A DNA stretch of 64,000 nt from Bacillus sp. X1(2014). GTDB lineage: Bacteria; Bacillota; Bacilli; Bacillales_B; DSM-18226. Made by a program: the position numbers and the translations under genes. Below the pieces are notes generated by a model. The model did no database searches. It was not told the origin of the DNA and worked only from the letters and a program-made list of their open reading frames with translations. The stretch lies in the NCBI RefSeq assembly GCF_007678255.1, contig NZ_VEED01000019.1:38906-102905 (forward strand). The letters run 5' to 3'. This document shows positions 52,458 to 63,997 of this stretch, piece after piece (positions within the stretch are counted from its first letter, which is position 1; each line of letters starts with the position of its first letter).

Positions 52458-53861
52458 TCAATTTCCTCCAAGGGCTCGGAGCATAGGTTTAAATTTCAAA
52501 CTCGTCTCCAAATATTCACTTTCTGAGTCAGAATCTGCTACAACTCCACATCCTGCAAACAACGAAACTTCTTCCCCCTGAATGAGTCCAGAGCGAATGG
52601 AAACAGCAAATTCACCATTTTTTCTATAATCCATCCAGCCTAATGGGGCAGCATAGAAACCACGATCCAGTTGTTCTACTTCTCTAATTTTAACAACTGC
52701 TTCCTCTTTCGGAAGTCCGCCCAAGGCTGGTGTTGGGTGTAGTCTTTCGACCAATAGCATCAGTGAAGCATCTTTATGACATTTTCCGACCACAGGGGTA
52801 TACAAATGCTGTATATCTCTTATCTTCATTAAATGTGGCTTTTTAGGTAAAATAATTTCTTGGCAAGATTCTTCCAGAGCTTCTTTTATCATTTCCACAA
52901 CAAAGCCATGCTCTTTCAAGTTTTTTTGGTCATTTAATAACATCTGACCCAATTTTAGGTCTTCCTCTTCTGTTTTGCCTCGTGAGATGGAACCAGCAAG
53001 ACACGTTGAGTACACTTCATTTCCTTGCTTTTTCACCAGTCTTTCAGGGGAGGCGCCAATAAAACAATCACCATTTGATTCAAATGCAAAAATAAAGCTT
53101 TCATGCTGCTGCATATACAAATTATTTAGGACATCCTCTGCCATAACTTGGCCGTCAAACACAAGCCTCAATTCACGAGCAAGCACAACCTTTTTTAGCG
53201 GACCATCTGTTAATTCCTTCACAACTCCATCAACAGTTTTCTTCCACATCTCAGGTCCAATCTCTTTCATTTCCAGAAGTGCAGCGGCCGAATTTTTGGG
53301 GTCATTTTGATGGAGAGCATTTAAAATTTCATTTCTCTCTTCGCTTACTGTTTTAAATAAGTGAGGATCCTCATGAGGAGTACAAACCGTATTTGTTGTT
53401 AAAAACGTTTGACCTTCAATAATACTCAATAAATATTTCGGCAGATGGAACAAAGAATTGGCGTACTCCGACCACAGGTCGGTTTTTTCTTTGTAGGGGT
53501 CAAACGAAAAGCCGCCGAACATAACTGGCCCTACACCCATTTCGGTATATGGATTAAAAATAAGGCTATCCCTTAAAAATTTTTCCCATTCTTTTTCAAC
53601 ATGAAAAAAGCGGTCAGAAGCCTGATCCGACTGAATTTGTTTAGAAATCCCGAGTCCAATAAGTACGGTTTCATCTGTTGGGTCTTTCCAAAAGAATCGT
53701 TCACCGCGAAATTGTTCTTTTCCTATATTAAAAAATGATAGTGGGTTTATCGTGTCCATTTTATGAACTTCACTAATTAAAATGGGCCGGCCTAGTTCTT
53801 TTGCGCGTTTGACAGCCAAAAGACCACGTTCCATTATTTCCAATTCTTGAATGGTAATCAA
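52458..53861 (-). CDS. menF: Isochorismate synthase
   Basis: A 467-residue chorismate-utilising enzyme that commits chorismate to menaquinone. KKVVLARELRL, GASPERLVKKQGNEV, TCLAGSISRG, HLYTPVVG, LHPTPALGGLP and the C-terminal SIRSGLIQGEEVSLFAGCGVV (split here) follow the family order. TTG at 53861 has GGAGGG upstream and gives the usual length; the frame is open to 53900. First gene of menFDHB(EC). Confidence 0.94.
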   Translation of the reverse strand: MITIQELEIMERGLLAVKRAKELGRPILISEVHKMDTINPLSFFNIGKEQFRGERFFWKDPTDETVLIGLGISKQIQSDQASDRFFHVEKEWEKFLRDSLIFNPYTEMGVGPVMFGGFSFDPYKEKTDLWSEYANSLFHLPKYLLSIIEGQTFLTTNTVCTPHEDPHLFKTVSEERNEILNALHQNDPKNSAAALLEMKEIGPEMWKKTVDGVVKELTDGPLKKVVLARELRLVFDGQVMAEDVLNNLYMQQHESFIFAFESNGDCFIGASPERLVKKQGNEVYSTCLAGSISRGKTEEEDLKLGQMLLNDQKNLKEHGFVVEMIKEALEESCQEIILPKKPHLMKIRDIQHLYTPVVGKCHKDASLMLLVERLHPTPALGGLPKEEAVVKIREVEQLDRGFYAAPLGWMDYRKNGEFAVSIRSGLIQGEEVSLFAGCGVVADSDSESEYLETSLKFKPMLRALGGN

Positions 53862-53933
53862 ACAAATCCCTCCAAAACAGCCGAAATGACTGTTATCCAT
53901 TCATATTAAAGCAATTTTTAGCATACTACCTTC

Positions 53934-53962
53934 ATTGTAAAGAAGTCAGTAATACTTGTCAC
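53934..53962 (-). promoter_or_regulatory. Sigma-A promoter of the men operon
   Basis: -35 GTGACA (53957-53962), -10 TACAAT (53934-53939), 17-bp spacer, 73 bp before the menF start. Confidence 0.75.
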
Positions 53963-54117
53963 TAGCAAACCTGCTCCATTCCCTATTATATCTTAAGATT
54001 TCACCTAATTGATAAAATCAGCTCTCACATTGATTTTTTCATTTTTATCATTTTCCCACCAACCATCCAATAATAATCAAACAGGTATAATCTTCTAGAT
54101 TTGATAGGAAAAATTAA

Positions 54118-54146
54118 TTGACACTATTCCTTGAATTACATACACT
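54118..54146 (+). promoter_or_regulatory. Sigma-A promoter of menA
   Basis: -35 TTGACA (54118-54123), -10 TACACT (54141-54146), 17-bp spacer. The stretch between the two divergent men promoters (53963-54117) holds no other clear feature. Confidence 0.75.
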
Positions 54147-54225
54147 TAGTTTTGGGCACGGCCCATTTTTACATCGAACCTAACCTTTTATATAGAGAAA
54201 GAAACTAAAAAAGGGAGAGAAGAAT

Positions 54226-55161
54226 ATGCAACCAACTATACAGAAGAATTCTGAACCTGTAGTTGAATCAAACCGCGGCTTTCAAGTATGGTGGCAAATG
54301 ACCCGTCCCCATACATTAACTGCTGCATTCGTACCTGTTCTGCTTGGTACGGCCCTATCACTTAAACATGGGAACATTCATTTTGGTCTATTTTTTGCCA
54401 TGCTTATAGCGAGTTTATTGATTCAAGCTGCAACCAATATGTTTAATGAATATTTCGATTTCAAACGCGGGCTGGATACTGCTCAATCTGTTGGAATTGG
54501 CGGCACCATTGTTCGTGACGGAATAAAGCCAAAAACAGTCCTAAATCTGGCATTTGTCTTTTATGGAATTGCCTTATTATTAGGGATCTATATTTGTGCT
54601 AATAGCAGCTGGTGGTTAGCAGCTGTGGGGTTAATTTGTATGGCTGTGGGATATTTTTACACTGGAGGTCCTTTCCCGATTGCTTATACACCATTTGGTG
54701 AAATTCTTTCCGGATTCTTTATGGGAATGCTGATTATTTTAATCTCCTTCTTTATCCAAACGGGAACAGTCAGCACCACGAGTATTCTCGTCTCTGTTCC
54801 AAGTATGATATTGGTTGGGATGATTATGTTATCAAATAACATCCGCGACCTAGATGGCGACAAAGAAAACGGGCGTAAAACAGTGGCCATTCTAATTGGG
54901 AAAAAACGTGCCATTTACTTATTAACAGGGATGTTCACTTTTTCATTTCTTTGGGTCTTGGGACTTATCATTTTGGGTATTTTGCCAGTTTGGACAGCAC
55001 TTGTGATCCTTAGCGCTCCAAAGGCTATTAAGGCTACTAAAGGCTTTATTGAAAACACGATTCCAATTAAAATGGCACCAGCCATGAAAGCTACGGCACA
55101 AACAAATACTATATTTGGATTTTTATTAGCGATTGGAATATTTATTGGGCATTATCTATAA
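54226..55161 (+). CDS. menA: 1,4-Dihydroxy-2-naphthoate polyprenyltransferase
   Basis: A 311-residue UbiA-family membrane enzyme with about nine helices that attaches the prenyl tail to DHNA. The first Asp-rich site is NMFNEYFDFKRGLD and the second NNIRDLDGDKENGRKT, both needed for Mg-diphosphate binding. GGGAGAG precedes the ATG. It is divergent from menFDHBEC and completes the membrane end of the pathway. A terminator follows. Confidence 0.95.
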   Translation: MQPTIQKNSEPVVESNRGFQVWWQMTRPHTLTAAFVPVLLGTALSLKHGNIHFGLFFAMLIASLLIQAATNMFNEYFDFKRGLDTAQSVGIGGTIVRDGIKPKTVLNLAFVFYGIALLLGIYICANSSWWLAAVGLICMAVGYFYTGGPFPIAYTPFGEILSGFFMGMLIILISFFIQTGTVSTTSILVSVPSMILVGMIMLSNNIRDLDGDKENGRKTVAILIGKKRAIYLLTGMFTFSFLWVLGLIILGILPVWTALVILSAPKAIKATKGFIENTIPIKMAPAMKATAQTNTIFGFLLAIGIFIGHYL

Positions 55162-55195
55162 AAAAAGGCTTCTGCTCTGGCAGAAGCTTTTTTTT
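55162..55195. terminator. Bidirectional terminator
   Basis: AAAGGCTTCTGC pairs with GCAGAAGCTTTT between menA and convergent glgP. Confidence 0.9.
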
Positions 55196-57590
55196 AATGC
55201 AGGGGCTTAATCCCCCATATATCATCAGCGTATTCCTTAATGGTACGGTCGCTTGAAAAGTAACCAGCTTGGGCGATATTTCTTAAGCTCATTTGCTGCC
55301 AACGTAATCGATCAGTAAATGTTTCACCAATTGAACGTTGTATATCCGCATAGGATGCAAAATCCTTTAAGACAAAATATTGATCATTTTCCTGAAGGAG
55401 CGAATCAAATATTGGTTCAAATTCATTATTTGCCCCAGGGAAAAATCCATTAACAAGTTGATCTACTGCTTGGCGAATCCGATAATCATGGTGGTAATAT
55501 TCATCAGATTGATAACCGCCGTACTGATAGTAGTGTAGAACCTCATCAGCGGTTAATCCAAACGTGAATATATTGTCATTACCGACTAATTCACGAATTT
55601 CAATATTGGCACCATCTAAAGTTCCTACCGTTAATGCTCCATTTATCATAAATTTCATATTTCCTGTCCCGGAGGCTTCCTTACTTGCAGTAGAGATTTG
55701 TTCACTCACATCTGCTGCAGGGAAGATTTTTTCCGCAAGCGAAACACGATAATTTTCTAGAAAGATCACTTTCATTTTATCGCCGATTACTGGGTCATTG
55801 TTTACCTTTTCCGCTACAGAATTTATTAATTTGATGATTTTCTTTGCATAATAATAGCCTGGCGATGCTTTGGCACCAAAAATAAACACTCTAGGAACAA
55901 CAGGGTAGCTTGAATCTTCTTTTAGCCGGTTATACAGATGCATAATATGTAAAACATTTAAAAGCTGCCGCTTATACGCATGCAGACGCTTTACTTGTAC
56001 ATCAAAAATAGCATTAGTATCCACCGCAGTTCCCGTTTTCTCGAGAATAACTTTCGCAAGCGTTTGTTTGTTTTCATTTTTTATTTTTAACAGTTGTTCC
56101 AAAAACGAAGGATCATTTTGATAATGGAGCAGTTGGGAAAGTTCTGTTGCTTGATAGGTCCAATCGGAACCGATGGTTTCTGTAATGAATGAAGATAATT
56201 TTGGATTTGCTTTTAACAGCCAGCGCCGATAGGCAATTCCGTTTGTCTTATTATTAAATTTCTCAGGAAACAGTTGATAAAATTGATTCATCTCACGCTT
56301 CTTTAAAATTTCTGTATGCAGTTTTGCCACACCATTAACACTAAAACTTCCAACAATGGCTAAATGAGCCATTTTCACATAATTATCGGCTATAATGGCG
56401 AGTTCCCTAATCCGATCCCAGTCCCCAGGAGTTTGTTCCCACAAATCCTTGCAAAATCTTTCATTGATTTCTTCTACAATCATATAAATCCTTGGAAGCA
56501 GCGGTTGGAAAATATGTATCGGCCACTTCTCTAAAGCCTCAGACAATGTCGTATGATTCGTGTAGGAAATGGTTTGTTTGGTAATATTCCATGCCTGTTC
56601 CCAATCATACTCTTCTTCATCAAGCAGAATCCTCATTAGTTCTGGAATGGCTAATACAGGGTGCGTATCATTGATATGAATACAGATATGTTCATGAAGT
56701 TGTTTCAAGCTGCTGTGTTGCTTTCGATAGGTCTTTAAAATAGATTGAATACTGGCAGATACTAAAAAGTATTGCTGTTTCAAGCGTAAAATCTTTCCTT
56801 CATCATGGGTATCATCAGGATATAAAAACTCCGAGATCATTTCCGTTTCCCGTTTATATTTTAAGATATCCTTATGTAAGGGAAATTGAGAAGGTTCAGC
56901 ATTCCAGAGTCTTAATGTATTAATTGTTTTTGACTGATACCCAATGACAGGCATATCGTGTGGCACAGCCGTAACTGTTTCAGTATTTAGGTGATGAAAA
57001 ACAAGGCGGCCGTTTTCCATCTTTGCTTCGACTTTACCCCAAAAAGGAATTTTAATAGAACTATCAGTTTTACGTATTTCCCATACATTACCATTTTTTA
57101 ACCATTGTTCCGGCAATTCAACTTGATAGCCATCAACAATTTTTTGTTCAAATAAACCATGTTTATAACGAATTCCATGACCATGGCCAGGTAGGCTTAG
57201 AGAAGCTAATGAATCTAGAAAACAAGCGGCTAATCTTCCTAAGCCGCCGTTTCCTAAGCCTGCATCTGCCTCAAATTCCTCTAGCTCACCTAAATCTATA
57301 CCTAATTCTCTCAAACCAACTTGAACGGTTTCTTCCACCCCGAGATTGATTAGATTTTGTCTAAGTAATTTCCCCAATAAATATTCAATGGAGAGATAAT
57401 AAACCTGCTTTCCCTTTGCTGCTAGATGTTTCTCATTTGTAGTAATCCAATCTGCACTAACAAATTCACCAATCATCATACCAAGTGTTTGATAATGGTC
57501 TCTGGCTGAGCTATCTGAGAAGCTCTTCCCACATACCATCTCAATCCTTTTTAGAAAGCTTTCTTTAAACTCGACCGTATTAGAAAACAT
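55194..57590 (-). CDS. glgP: Glycogen phosphorylase
   Basis: A 798-residue PLP enzyme that releases glucose-1-phosphate from glycogen. The PLP lysine lies in [15 protein letters not shown], and [19 protein letters not shown] is the classic N-terminal signature. ATG at 57590 follows AAGGAGTG and gives the exact B. subtilis length; the frame is open to 57620. It overlaps the end of glgA by 11 bp. Last gene of glgBCDAP. Confidence 0.97.
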   Translation of the reverse strand: MFSNTVEFKESFLKRIEMVCGKSFSDSSARDHYQTLGMMIGEFVSADWITTNEKHLAAKGKQVYYLSIEYLLGKLLRQNLINLGVEETVQVGLRELGIDLGELEEFEADAGLGNGGLGRLAACFLDSLASLSLPGHGHGIRYKHGLFEQKIVDGYQVELPEQWLKNGNVWEIRKTDSSIKIPFWGKVEAKMENGRLVFHHLNTETVTAVPHDMPVIGYQSKTINTLRLWNAEPSQFPLHKDILKYKRETEMISEFLYPDDTHDEGKILRLKQQYFLVSASIQSILKTYRKQHSSLKQLHEHICIHINDTHPVLAIPELMRILLDEEEYDWEQAWNITKQTISYTNHTTLSEALEKWPIHIFQPLLPRIYMIVEEINERFCKDLWEQTPGDWDRIRELAIIADNYVKMAHLAIVGSFSVNGVAKLHTEILKKREMNQFYQLFPEKFNNKTNGIAYRRWLLKANPKLSSFITETIGSDWTYQATELSQLLHYQNDPSFLEQLLKIKNENKQTLAKVILEKTGTAVDTNAIFDVQVKRLHAYKRQLLNVLHIMHLYNRLKEDSSYPVVPRVFIFGAKASPGYYYAKKIIKLINSVAEKVNNDPVIGDKMKVIFLENYRVSLAEKIFPAADVSEQISTASKEASGTGNMKFMINGALTVGTLDGANIEIRELVGNDNIFTFGLTADEVLHYYQYGGYQSDEYYHHDYRIRQAVDQLVNGFFPGANNEFEPIFDSLLQENDQYFVLKDFASYADIQRSIGETFTDRLRWQQMSLRNIAQAGYFSSDRTIKEYADDIWGIKPLH

Positions 57591-59031
57591 GTGTTTCACT
57601 CCTTGCAACGATCTCTGCATATAATTGATTATAGCTATACGCTGACTGTGCCCAGCTATAATCCATTTCCATTGCTTGTTTTACAATGGAGTTCCACGAA
57701 TGTGAATCATGGTAAACACTTAGAGCTCGTTTAATCGTATAGAGCATATCGTGGGCATTAAAATTGGAGAAGGAGAATCCGTTTCCTTTTCCTGTAAATT
57801 CGTTCCAAGAGTTTATTGTATCATTTAAACCGCCTGTTTCCCTAACAATCGGGATAGCTCCATATTTCATGGCGATCAATTGTCCAAGCCCACAAGGTTC
57901 AAATTGGGAAGGCATTAAAAATAAATCGGCAGCTGCATAAAGTTTATGGGCAAGCCCTTCATTAAAACCTGTATGAACTTTTAATTTTTCAGGATAAATC
58001 CGTGCCGCCTGTCTTAAATGTTCTTCGTATTCATAATCCCCTGTACCCAAGACAATTACCTGGACGTCCTCCTGCAAAATTTCACGAAGTACACACTTAA
58101 CTAGATCAAGGCCTTTTTGCTTTGTCAGTCTTGTAATCATCACTAATAAAGGTGTACGTGACGACTGAGGCAATCCAAAGTGATCTTGGATCTCACTTTT
58201 ATTTACCATCTTTTTCTGATGATGATTAACCGTATAAGTTTGATAAATTAATGGATCTTTTGCAGGATTATAAAAATCTTCATCAATCCCGTTTAGAATT
58301 CCAATCAGATCCTCTTTTCTTGATCTTAATAAACCATCTAATTTTTCACCATAAGCAGGTGTTTGAATTTCCTCTTTATAGGTTGGGCTTACTGTCGTAA
58401 TTTTGTCCGCTGCGACAAGTGCCCCCTTCATATAATTAATATTTCCGAAAAACTCTAAGTGACCGGAATGAAAAGAATTATAATCCATTCCTAACAAATC
58501 TCCTAATACCTCTTTCGGAAATATCCCTTGGAATTGCAGGTTATGAATGGTAAACACCGTTCGTATGTGACCATATTCTTTTCGTTTTTGATATTCTGTC
58601 CGTAAAAGGAAAGGAATCATTGCCGTATGCCAATCATGACAATGCAGCACATCGGGATAAAAATTAAGCTCCGCGATTGTTTCTAAAACTGCCCTATTAA
58701 AATAAGCAAATCTTTCCCCATCATCATAATATCCATATAAACCTTCTCGTTTGAAATAATATTCATTATCGATAAAATAGAAGGTTACTCCTTGATAGGT
58801 AAGTTCCTCTATACCACAAAATTGATTTCTCCAGCCTACAGAAACGGTGAACTCTTTCACCTTTTTCATTTCACTCTTAAATTCATCTGCAATGGTTCCG
58901 TATTTTGGAAGAATGACTCTAACATCAGTTCCTAAACTCTTTAATTCTTTTGGAAGGGAACCTGCAACATCGGCTAATCCTCCCGATTTTGCAAATGGTC
59001 CACATTCCGACACTGCAAATAGTACTTTCAC
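57580..59031 (-). CDS. glgA: Glycogen synthase (ADP-glucose)
   Basis: A 483-residue GT5 glycosyltransferase elongating alpha-1,4 glucan chains. The N-terminal [16 protein letters not shown] binds ADP-glucose, and the C-terminal [18 protein letters not shown] holds the catalytic E-x7-E pattern. GTG at 59029-59031 overlaps the glgD TGA stop (GTGA), so translation is coupled. Confidence 0.97.
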   Translation of the reverse strand: MKVLFAVSECGPFAKSGGLADVAGSLPKELKSLGTDVRVILPKYGTIADEFKSEMKKVKEFTVSVGWRNQFCGIEELTYQGVTFYFIDNEYYFKREGLYGYYDDGERFAYFNRAVLETIAELNFYPDVLHCHDWHTAMIPFLLRTEYQKRKEYGHIRTVFTIHNLQFQGIFPKEVLGDLLGMDYNSFHSGHLEFFGNINYMKGALVAADKITTVSPTYKEEIQTPAYGEKLDGLLRSRKEDLIGILNGIDEDFYNPAKDPLIYQTYTVNHHQKKMVNKSEIQDHFGLPQSSRTPLLVMITRLTKQKGLDLVKCVLREILQEDVQVIVLGTGDYEYEEHLRQAARIYPEKLKVHTGFNEGLAHKLYAAADLFLMPSQFEPCGLGQLIAMKYGAIPIVRETGGLNDTINSWNEFTGKGNGFSFSNFNAHDMLYTIKRALSVYHDSHSWNSIVKQAMEMDYSWAQSAYSYNQLYAEIVARSETHVF

Positions 59032-60059
59032 GAGTTCATCAACGCTCCTTGTTTGGTCCCTTTACGAATCACAATTGGTGATTGTGCTGTGCCAGACAAA
59101 TGCGTTCCGGCCTCCACTTTAACGTCTTTGTCTAAAATTACGGAATCAAGATAACAGTTATCTTCAATTTGGCACTTTTGCATGATGATACAATTCTTAA
59201 TAACGGCACCTTTGCCAATCTTTACTCCTCGAGAAATAATACTATTTTCTACCGATCCATTGATTACACAGCCATTGGCAATCATTGAATTTCTTACTTC
59301 AGACCCCTTTACATGCTTCGTTGGTGGTTCATCCTTAACCTTAGTAAAGATTGGCTGATCATTTGGAAATAGCTGTTGCCATACTTCGGGCTGTAATAAA
59401 TTCATGCTAGTAGAAAAATAGTTTTCGATTGAATCTATCATCACGGCATAACCGTCATATTCATAGTGACAAACAGAGTAAAGATCCTGAAGGTCATTAA
59501 CGACATCATTCATACATGTATACCCTGTTTCATTTCGTGTTTCAATTAACTTAATCAGGAGAGATGTTTTAATTAAGTACATCTCCATTGAACCTCCATC
59601 TTTGCGATGGATTTCGGTGATGTCACAGCCAGAACGACTATGCCAATCTAGGATTGGTCTAAAGTTCATGTTGAACACTGTATTACAATTAGTAATGATT
59701 GCATACTCTTGCGTACTGCGATAAAAGAAGTCCAAATTTGCTGCAAAATTTTCAAACGAGCCGATTTTATTTCCATCAAAATCAACGATTGGAGAAGGGA
59801 AAAAGAAAAGACCATCCCGTTTTCTGTTTAAATCCCAATTCTTACCGGAACCCAAATGATCCATCAGTGAACGGTACTGCATTTTTGGAAATATTGCCAC
59901 ACTACGAATACCTGAATTCACCATATTTGATAACACAAAATCAATAATCCGGTAACGCCCTGCAAAAGGCAGAGCAGCGAGTGAGCGATGCGTTAATAAA
60001 TCCTCTAAATCGTCATGATATGTTGTGGCGTCAATTACACCTAAAAGCTTTCTTTTCAA
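59028..60059 (-). CDS. glgD: GlgD, ADP-glucose pyrophosphorylase-like subunit
   Basis: A 343-residue paralogue of GlgC. It has the nucleotidyltransferase fold and the C-terminal beta-helix ([20 protein letters not shown]), but the N-terminal GGxGxRL loop is degenerate: it starts [20 protein letters not shown]. It is therefore a regulatory rather than catalytic partner in a GlgC-GlgD heteromer, as known for Geobacillus. TTG at 60057-60059 follows AGGAGGGA. Confidence 0.93.
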   Translation of the reverse strand: MKRKLLGVIDATTYHDDLEDLLTHRSLAALPFAGRYRIIDFVLSNMVNSGIRSVAIFPKMQYRSLMDHLGSGKNWDLNRKRDGLFFFPSPIVDFDGNKIGSFENFAANLDFFYRSTQEYAIITNCNTVFNMNFRPILDWHSRSGCDITEIHRKDGGSMEMYLIKTSLLIKLIETRNETGYTCMNDVVNDLQDLYSVCHYEYDGYAVMIDSIENYFSTSMNLLQPEVWQQLFPNDQPIFTKVKDEPPTKHVKGSEVRNSMIANGCVINGSVENSIISRGVKIGKGAVIKNCIIMQKCQIEDNCYLDSVILDKDVKVEAGTHLSGTAQSPIVIRKGTKQGALMNS

Positions 60060-60081
60060 TCAAAGTCCCTCCTGGATTTTA

Positions 60082-61227
60082 TTAAAAAGCAGGATAAAGC
60101 CCGCTTAACATTTCATTAGTAACTAAAATAATCTCATCATCAAACGAGCGAATAACGGTCCCATCTGGAACCTTTACATCTTCTTGAACTATCGCTTTCT
60201 CAATCAAACAATTACTGCCAATGATCGCATCAGGCATGATGACAGACTCTTTAATAATTGTTCCTTTACCGACCGTCACACCTTGAAATAGAACAGATTT
60301 GTCAACTTCTCCTTCAATCGTACACCCTTCATTAATAAGTGACTCTTTTACAATTGCATCTGAAGAAATATATTGCGGCGGCTGGTTTGGATTGACAGAA
60401 TAAATCCTCCATCCGTGATCAAATAAATCTAAATCGCAATCTTCACTTAACAAATCCATGTTAGCCTCCCAAAGGCTTTTAACTGTACCCACATCTTTCC
60501 AATATCCTTTAAACGGATAGGCATATAACTTCTTATTTTCCTCTAAAAGCATCGGGATTACATCTTTACCAAAATCATGACTTGAATCAGGATTTCGTTC
60601 GTCCATTTCTAAATATTCTTTAAGTATATTCCAGCTAAAAATATAAATGCCCATTGAAGCAAGATTATTCTTCGGATTGTCTGGCTTTTCATCAAAATCG
60701 GTAATTCTTAAATCTTCATCCGTATCCATGATCCCAAAACGGCTGGCTTCGTTCCATGGAACTTCTATTAAGGAAATCGTAACATCCGCTCTTTTTTCAA
60801 TATGGTACTCTAGCATATTCTCATAGTTCATTTTGTAGATATGGTCACCGGAGAGAATTAACACATAATCTGGCTGGTATTGTTTAAGGTAATTTAGGTT
60901 TTGATAAATGGCACTGGCGGTCCCCGTATACCACTTTACTTCAGAAGATTCGGCATATGGAGGGAGTACAGTTACCCCGCCATCCTTTCGATCAAGGTCC
61001 CAGGCACTGCCAATCCCAATATAGGAATTTAATAATAATGGTTGGTATTGTGTTAAAACCCCGACTGTATCAATGTTTGAATTGGCACAATTACTTAATG
61101 GGAAATCAATAATACGATATTTCCCTCCAAAAGGAACCGCAGGTTTCGCTAGATCCTTTGTCAGCGAATTAAGCCTACTCCCTTTTCCTCCTGCTAATAA
61201 CATGGCTACGCACTTTTTCTTTGCCAT
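60082..61227 (-). CDS. glgC: Glucose-1-phosphate adenylyltransferase
   Basis: A 381-residue enzyme making ADP-glucose, the committed step of glycogen synthesis. The activator/substrate loop is [20 protein letters not shown], followed by [11 protein letters not shown] (catalytic aspartate) and a C-terminal left-handed beta-helix. ATG at 61227 follows AAAGGAG inside the end of glgB; the open frame reaches 61278. It overlaps glgB by 53 bp, a tight coupling. Confidence 0.96.
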   Translation of the reverse strand: MAKKKCVAMLLAGGKGSRLNSLTKDLAKPAVPFGGKYRIIDFPLSNCANSNIDTVGVLTQYQPLLLNSYIGIGSAWDLDRKDGGVTVLPPYAESSEVKWYTGTASAIYQNLNYLKQYQPDYVLILSGDHIYKMNYENMLEYHIEKRADVTISLIEVPWNEASRFGIMDTDEDLRITDFDEKPDNPKNNLASMGIYIFSWNILKEYLEMDERNPDSSHDFGKDVIPMLLEENKKLYAYPFKGYWKDVGTVKSLWEANMDLLSEDCDLDLFDHGWRIYSVNPNQPPQYISSDAIVKESLINEGCTIEGEVDKSVLFQGVTVGKGTIIKESVIMPDAIIGSNCLIEKAIVQEDVKVPDGTVIRSFDDEIILVTNEMLSGLYPAF

Positions 61228-63118
61228 TACCTTTTCGCTCCTTTCGCTTTTTAACCGGTCTGATGATTTGAAATCCAAACGCAGGAATTGTTAAATTGAT
61301 TGAATGCGGCTGGCCATGGTATGGCTCTTCTGCTGCAATGATTGTTTTTTTATTAACCAATCCAGCCCCACCGTATTCTTCATGATCACTATTGAAAATT
61401 TCGCGGTATTCACCACTTTTAGGAACACCAATGGTATAGACAGGATAACTAACGCCTGTAAAATTACAAATAACAACTAGAGTTTCATCTTCCTTTTTCC
61501 CTTTTCTTATAAAAGAATAAATAGATTGTGCACTGTTATCTGCATCTATCCATTGGAATCCGTCTTGTAAATAATCAAGTTCATAGAGAGCCTTTGATCG
61601 TTTATAAACTTTTGTTAGGAACTTGACATAAGCATTTAATTTTTGGTGCATTTCATAGTCCAATAAGTTCCAATCAAGCTGCTCTTTATCTTTCCATTCA
61701 GCAAACTGTCCTAATTCAAAGCCCATAAACAGAAGTTTTTTTCCTGGATGGGCAAACATATAACCTAACAAAAGTCTTAGCTGTGCAAATTTCTCCCAAT
61801 AATCACCTGGCATCTTATCTAATAATGACTTTTTCCCGTGAACTACTTCATCGTGAGAAAAAGGAAGCATAAAGTTTTCTAAAAAGGCATATAAAAATGA
61901 AAACGTTACCTTGGAGTGAACATGAGACCGTAGAAACGGTGGTGTTTCCATGTACTCCAACATGTCATTCATCCAACCCATATTCCATTTATAATCAAAG
62001 CCAAGTCCACCGTAATTAACTGGGGTTGTAACATTTGGATATTCGGTTGAGTCCTCCCCAATCATTACAAAATTTGGATTATGCTCGTGTACTTGATTAT
62101 TTAATTTTTTCAAGAAGTTAATGCCAAATGGATTCTCTCGTCTTTCATTAGTACCGTTTGGCCAGTATATGATATTTGCTACTGCATCCATACGAAATCC
62201 ATCAATATGGAAATAATCAATCCAAAATAGCGCATTAGAGATAAGGAAACTTTGTACCTCACCTTTTCCAAGGTCAAAGTTTGCTGTTCCCCATACAGCA
62301 TTTTCTCGATCACTTTCGGTTGAATAGGAATAAATGTGCGTCCCATCGAAACGATAAAGTCCATGCGCATCCTTGCAATAATGACCAGGAACCCAATCAA
62401 GAATAACTCCAATACCATGTTGATGCATTTGATCAACGAATTCTCTAAATTCATCCGGCGTTCCATACCTGGATGTTACCGAAAAGTAACCAATTCCTTG
62501 ATAGCCCCACGATGCGTCCAGCGGGTGCTCAACAAGCGGTAATATCTCAATATGGGTAAAACCATGTTCCAATACATATGGAATAAGTTCTGCTGCCAGT
62601 TCTAAATAGGTTAGGTACTCCCCATCTTCTTTCTTTTTCCAAGACCCTAGATGCACCTCATAAATCACGGCTGGTTCTGAAAGAAGTGGCTTTTTTCCTC
62701 TTCGAGTCATCCATTGATTGTCCTGCCACTTATAATTTTCTAACGAATAAACAATCGAAGCTGTATTGGGTCTTATTTCAGAATAAAAAGCAAATGGATC
62801 TGATTTTAACAACTTCTCACCTGTTTGTGAGAAAATTTCATACTTATAAAGCTTTCCTGTTAGATCCCTGTTTACAATCAGAATCCATACTCCCTCATCG
62901 TTAACCCTTTGCAATTCATACCCTTCACCATTCCAGTTATTAAAATCCCCCGTAAGCCTAACTTCCGAAGCATTAGGGGCCCATACGCAAAATCGTGTAT
63001 AAATTTTATCGGAATTCTTAAAGATATGAGCGCCAAAAAGCTGATGACTTTGGAAAAAATTTCCCTCATGAAATAAATGCAACTGATAGTCAGTCGGAAA
63101 AAACGTATTCACTGTCAT
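61175..63118 (-). CDS. glgB: 1,4-alpha-glucan branching enzyme
   Basis: A 647-residue GH13 enzyme introducing alpha-1,6 branches. An N-terminal CBM48 domain ([20 protein letters not shown]) precedes the barrel with [14 protein letters not shown], the nucleophile in GFRMDAV, the acid/base in IGEDSTEYP and [13 protein letters not shown] at 63118 follows GAGGAGAGCC; the frame is open to 63181. The C-terminal tail is Lys/Arg-rich and extends over the glgC start. First gene of the glg operon. Confidence 0.96.
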   Translation of the reverse strand: MTVNTFFPTDYQLHLFHEGNFFQSHQLFGAHIFKNSDKIYTRFCVWAPNASEVRLTGDFNNWNGEGYELQRVNDEGVWILIVNRDLTGKLYKYEIFSQTGEKLLKSDPFAFYSEIRPNTASIVYSLENYKWQDNQWMTRRGKKPLLSEPAVIYEVHLGSWKKKEDGEYLTYLELAAELIPYVLEHGFTHIEILPLVEHPLDASWGYQGIGYFSVTSRYGTPDEFREFVDQMHQHGIGVILDWVPGHYCKDAHGLYRFDGTHIYSYSTESDRENAVWGTANFDLGKGEVQSFLISNALFWIDYFHIDGFRMDAVANIIYWPNGTNERRENPFGINFLKKLNNQVHEHNPNFVMIGEDSTEYPNVTTPVNYGGLGFDYKWNMGWMNDMLEYMETPPFLRSHVHSKVTFSFLYAFLENFMLPFSHDEVVHGKKSLLDKMPGDYWEKFAQLRLLLGYMFAHPGKKLLFMGFELGQFAEWKDKEQLDWNLLDYEMHQKLNAYVKFLTKVYKRSKALYELDYLQDGFQWIDADNSAQSIYSFIRKGKKEDETLVVICNFTGVSYPVYTIGVPKSGEYREIFNSDHEEYGGAGLVNKKTIIAAEEPYHGQPHSINLTIPAFGFQIIRPVKKRKERKGNGKEKVRSHVISRRKRE

Positions 63119-63627
63119 GGCTCTCCTCATCCTCAATGAAAATATGTATTTCAAAAACCAATTATAAGTGTATTTTATCAATATTCCTCATAAAACTTTT
63201 TTATCTTTTCTGACAATAATCGATACTATATTCCATTAAAAACTAAAGTTCGCCATTTTTCGACACCATTCTTCAATATATCCTTCATTAATCGTCAAAA
63301 AATTATAAAAATTTTTTAATTTTTTTTATTTTTCAGCCCAAAAATGTTATTTGAAATATAATTCAAAATTAGCCTAATAGGCAGAAATGTAAGCGTTGCC
63401 AGCAGAGTTTCGAAAAAGGCATGAGTGAAAATATTATATTAATATATCATTTCTTAGTAAGGAGTTATCCGTTCGCTGATGAGTGCTTTAAGAGCCCAAG
63501 AGGGTATTTTAGGCTAGGAATAAAGGAGGAGAATTTCTGGTTGAAGTAAAACATCACGGTACATCAATAGATCTTTAGCAGCCCAGTTAAATATTGAATA
63601 CAATCGAATTTTAGCAAAAGTATGCAT
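63119..63627. other. Intergenic region between glgB and the tRNA cluster
   Basis: A spacer of about 510 bp. It has a -10-like TATAAT on the minus strand (63161-63166) without a clear -35, and a cre-like site (63387-63401). There is also an AAAGGAGGAG site at 63524-63533 followed by a 12-codon frame (VEVKHHGTSIDL) that stops at once. With a frame change the text continues LAAQLNIEYNRILAK, so this may be a gene remnant. Confidence 0.4.
63387..63401. promoter_or_regulatory. Candidate CcpA cre site
   Basis: ATGTAAGCGTTGCCA fits the relaxed cre consensus WTGNAANCGNWNNCW at every position. It lies about 270 bp upstream of glgB, far for direct control, so function is uncertain. Confidence 0.45.
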
Positions 63628-63662
63628 AAAAAGACTGATAACAAAATTGTTATCAGTCTTCT
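63626..63662 (-). terminator. Terminator of the tRNA cluster
   Basis: AAGACTGATAAC and GTTATCAGTCTT are perfect 12-bp arms with a TTTTT tail on the minus strand, just past tRNA-Glu. Confidence 0.9.
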
Positions 63663-63663
63663 A

Positions 63664-63735
63664 TGACCCCTACGGGACTCGAACCCGTGTTACCTCCGTG
63701 AAAGGGAGGTGTCTTAACCGCTTGACCAAGGGGCC
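63664..63735 (-). tRNA. tRNA-Glu (UUC)
   Basis: A 72-nt cloverleaf with acceptor GGCCCCU/AGGGGUC, anticodon loop CUUUCAC with UUC, and T-loop GGTTCGAGTCC. CCA is not encoded. Last gene of the cluster. Confidence 0.95.
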
Positions 63736-63743
63736 ATAAAATA

Positions 63744-63834
63744 TGGCGGAGAAGGAGGGATTTGAACCCTCGCGCCGGTCACCCGACCTACACCCTTAGC
63801 AGGGGCGCCTCTTCAGCCACTTGAGTACTTCCCC
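63744..63834 (-). tRNA. tRNA-Ser (GCU)
   Basis: A class II tRNA with a long variable arm (GTCGGGTGACCGGC region). Acceptor GGGGAAG pairs with CTTCTCC, the anticodon GCU lies in CTGCTAA, and CCA is encoded. Confidence 0.95.
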
Positions 63835-63837
63835 GTT

Positions 63838-63912
63838 TGGCTCCGCAGGTAGGACTCGAACCTACGACCGATCGGTTAACAGCCGATAGCTCTACCACTG
63901 AGCTACTGCGGA
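63838..63912 (-). tRNA. tRNA-Asn (GUU)
   Basis: Acceptor TCCGCAG/CTGCGGA, D-arm GCTCAGTGGTAGAGC, anticodon GUU in CTGTTAA, T-arm GTAGGTTCGAGTCCTAC, encoded CCA. Confidence 0.96.
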
Positions 63913-63920
63913 ACAATATA

Positions 63921-63997
<77 letters not shown>

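Noticed and set aside
63476..63540. CTGATGAG suggesting a hammerhead ribozyme core
   Set aside because: No GAAA partner, stem II or stems I/III could be fitted around it.
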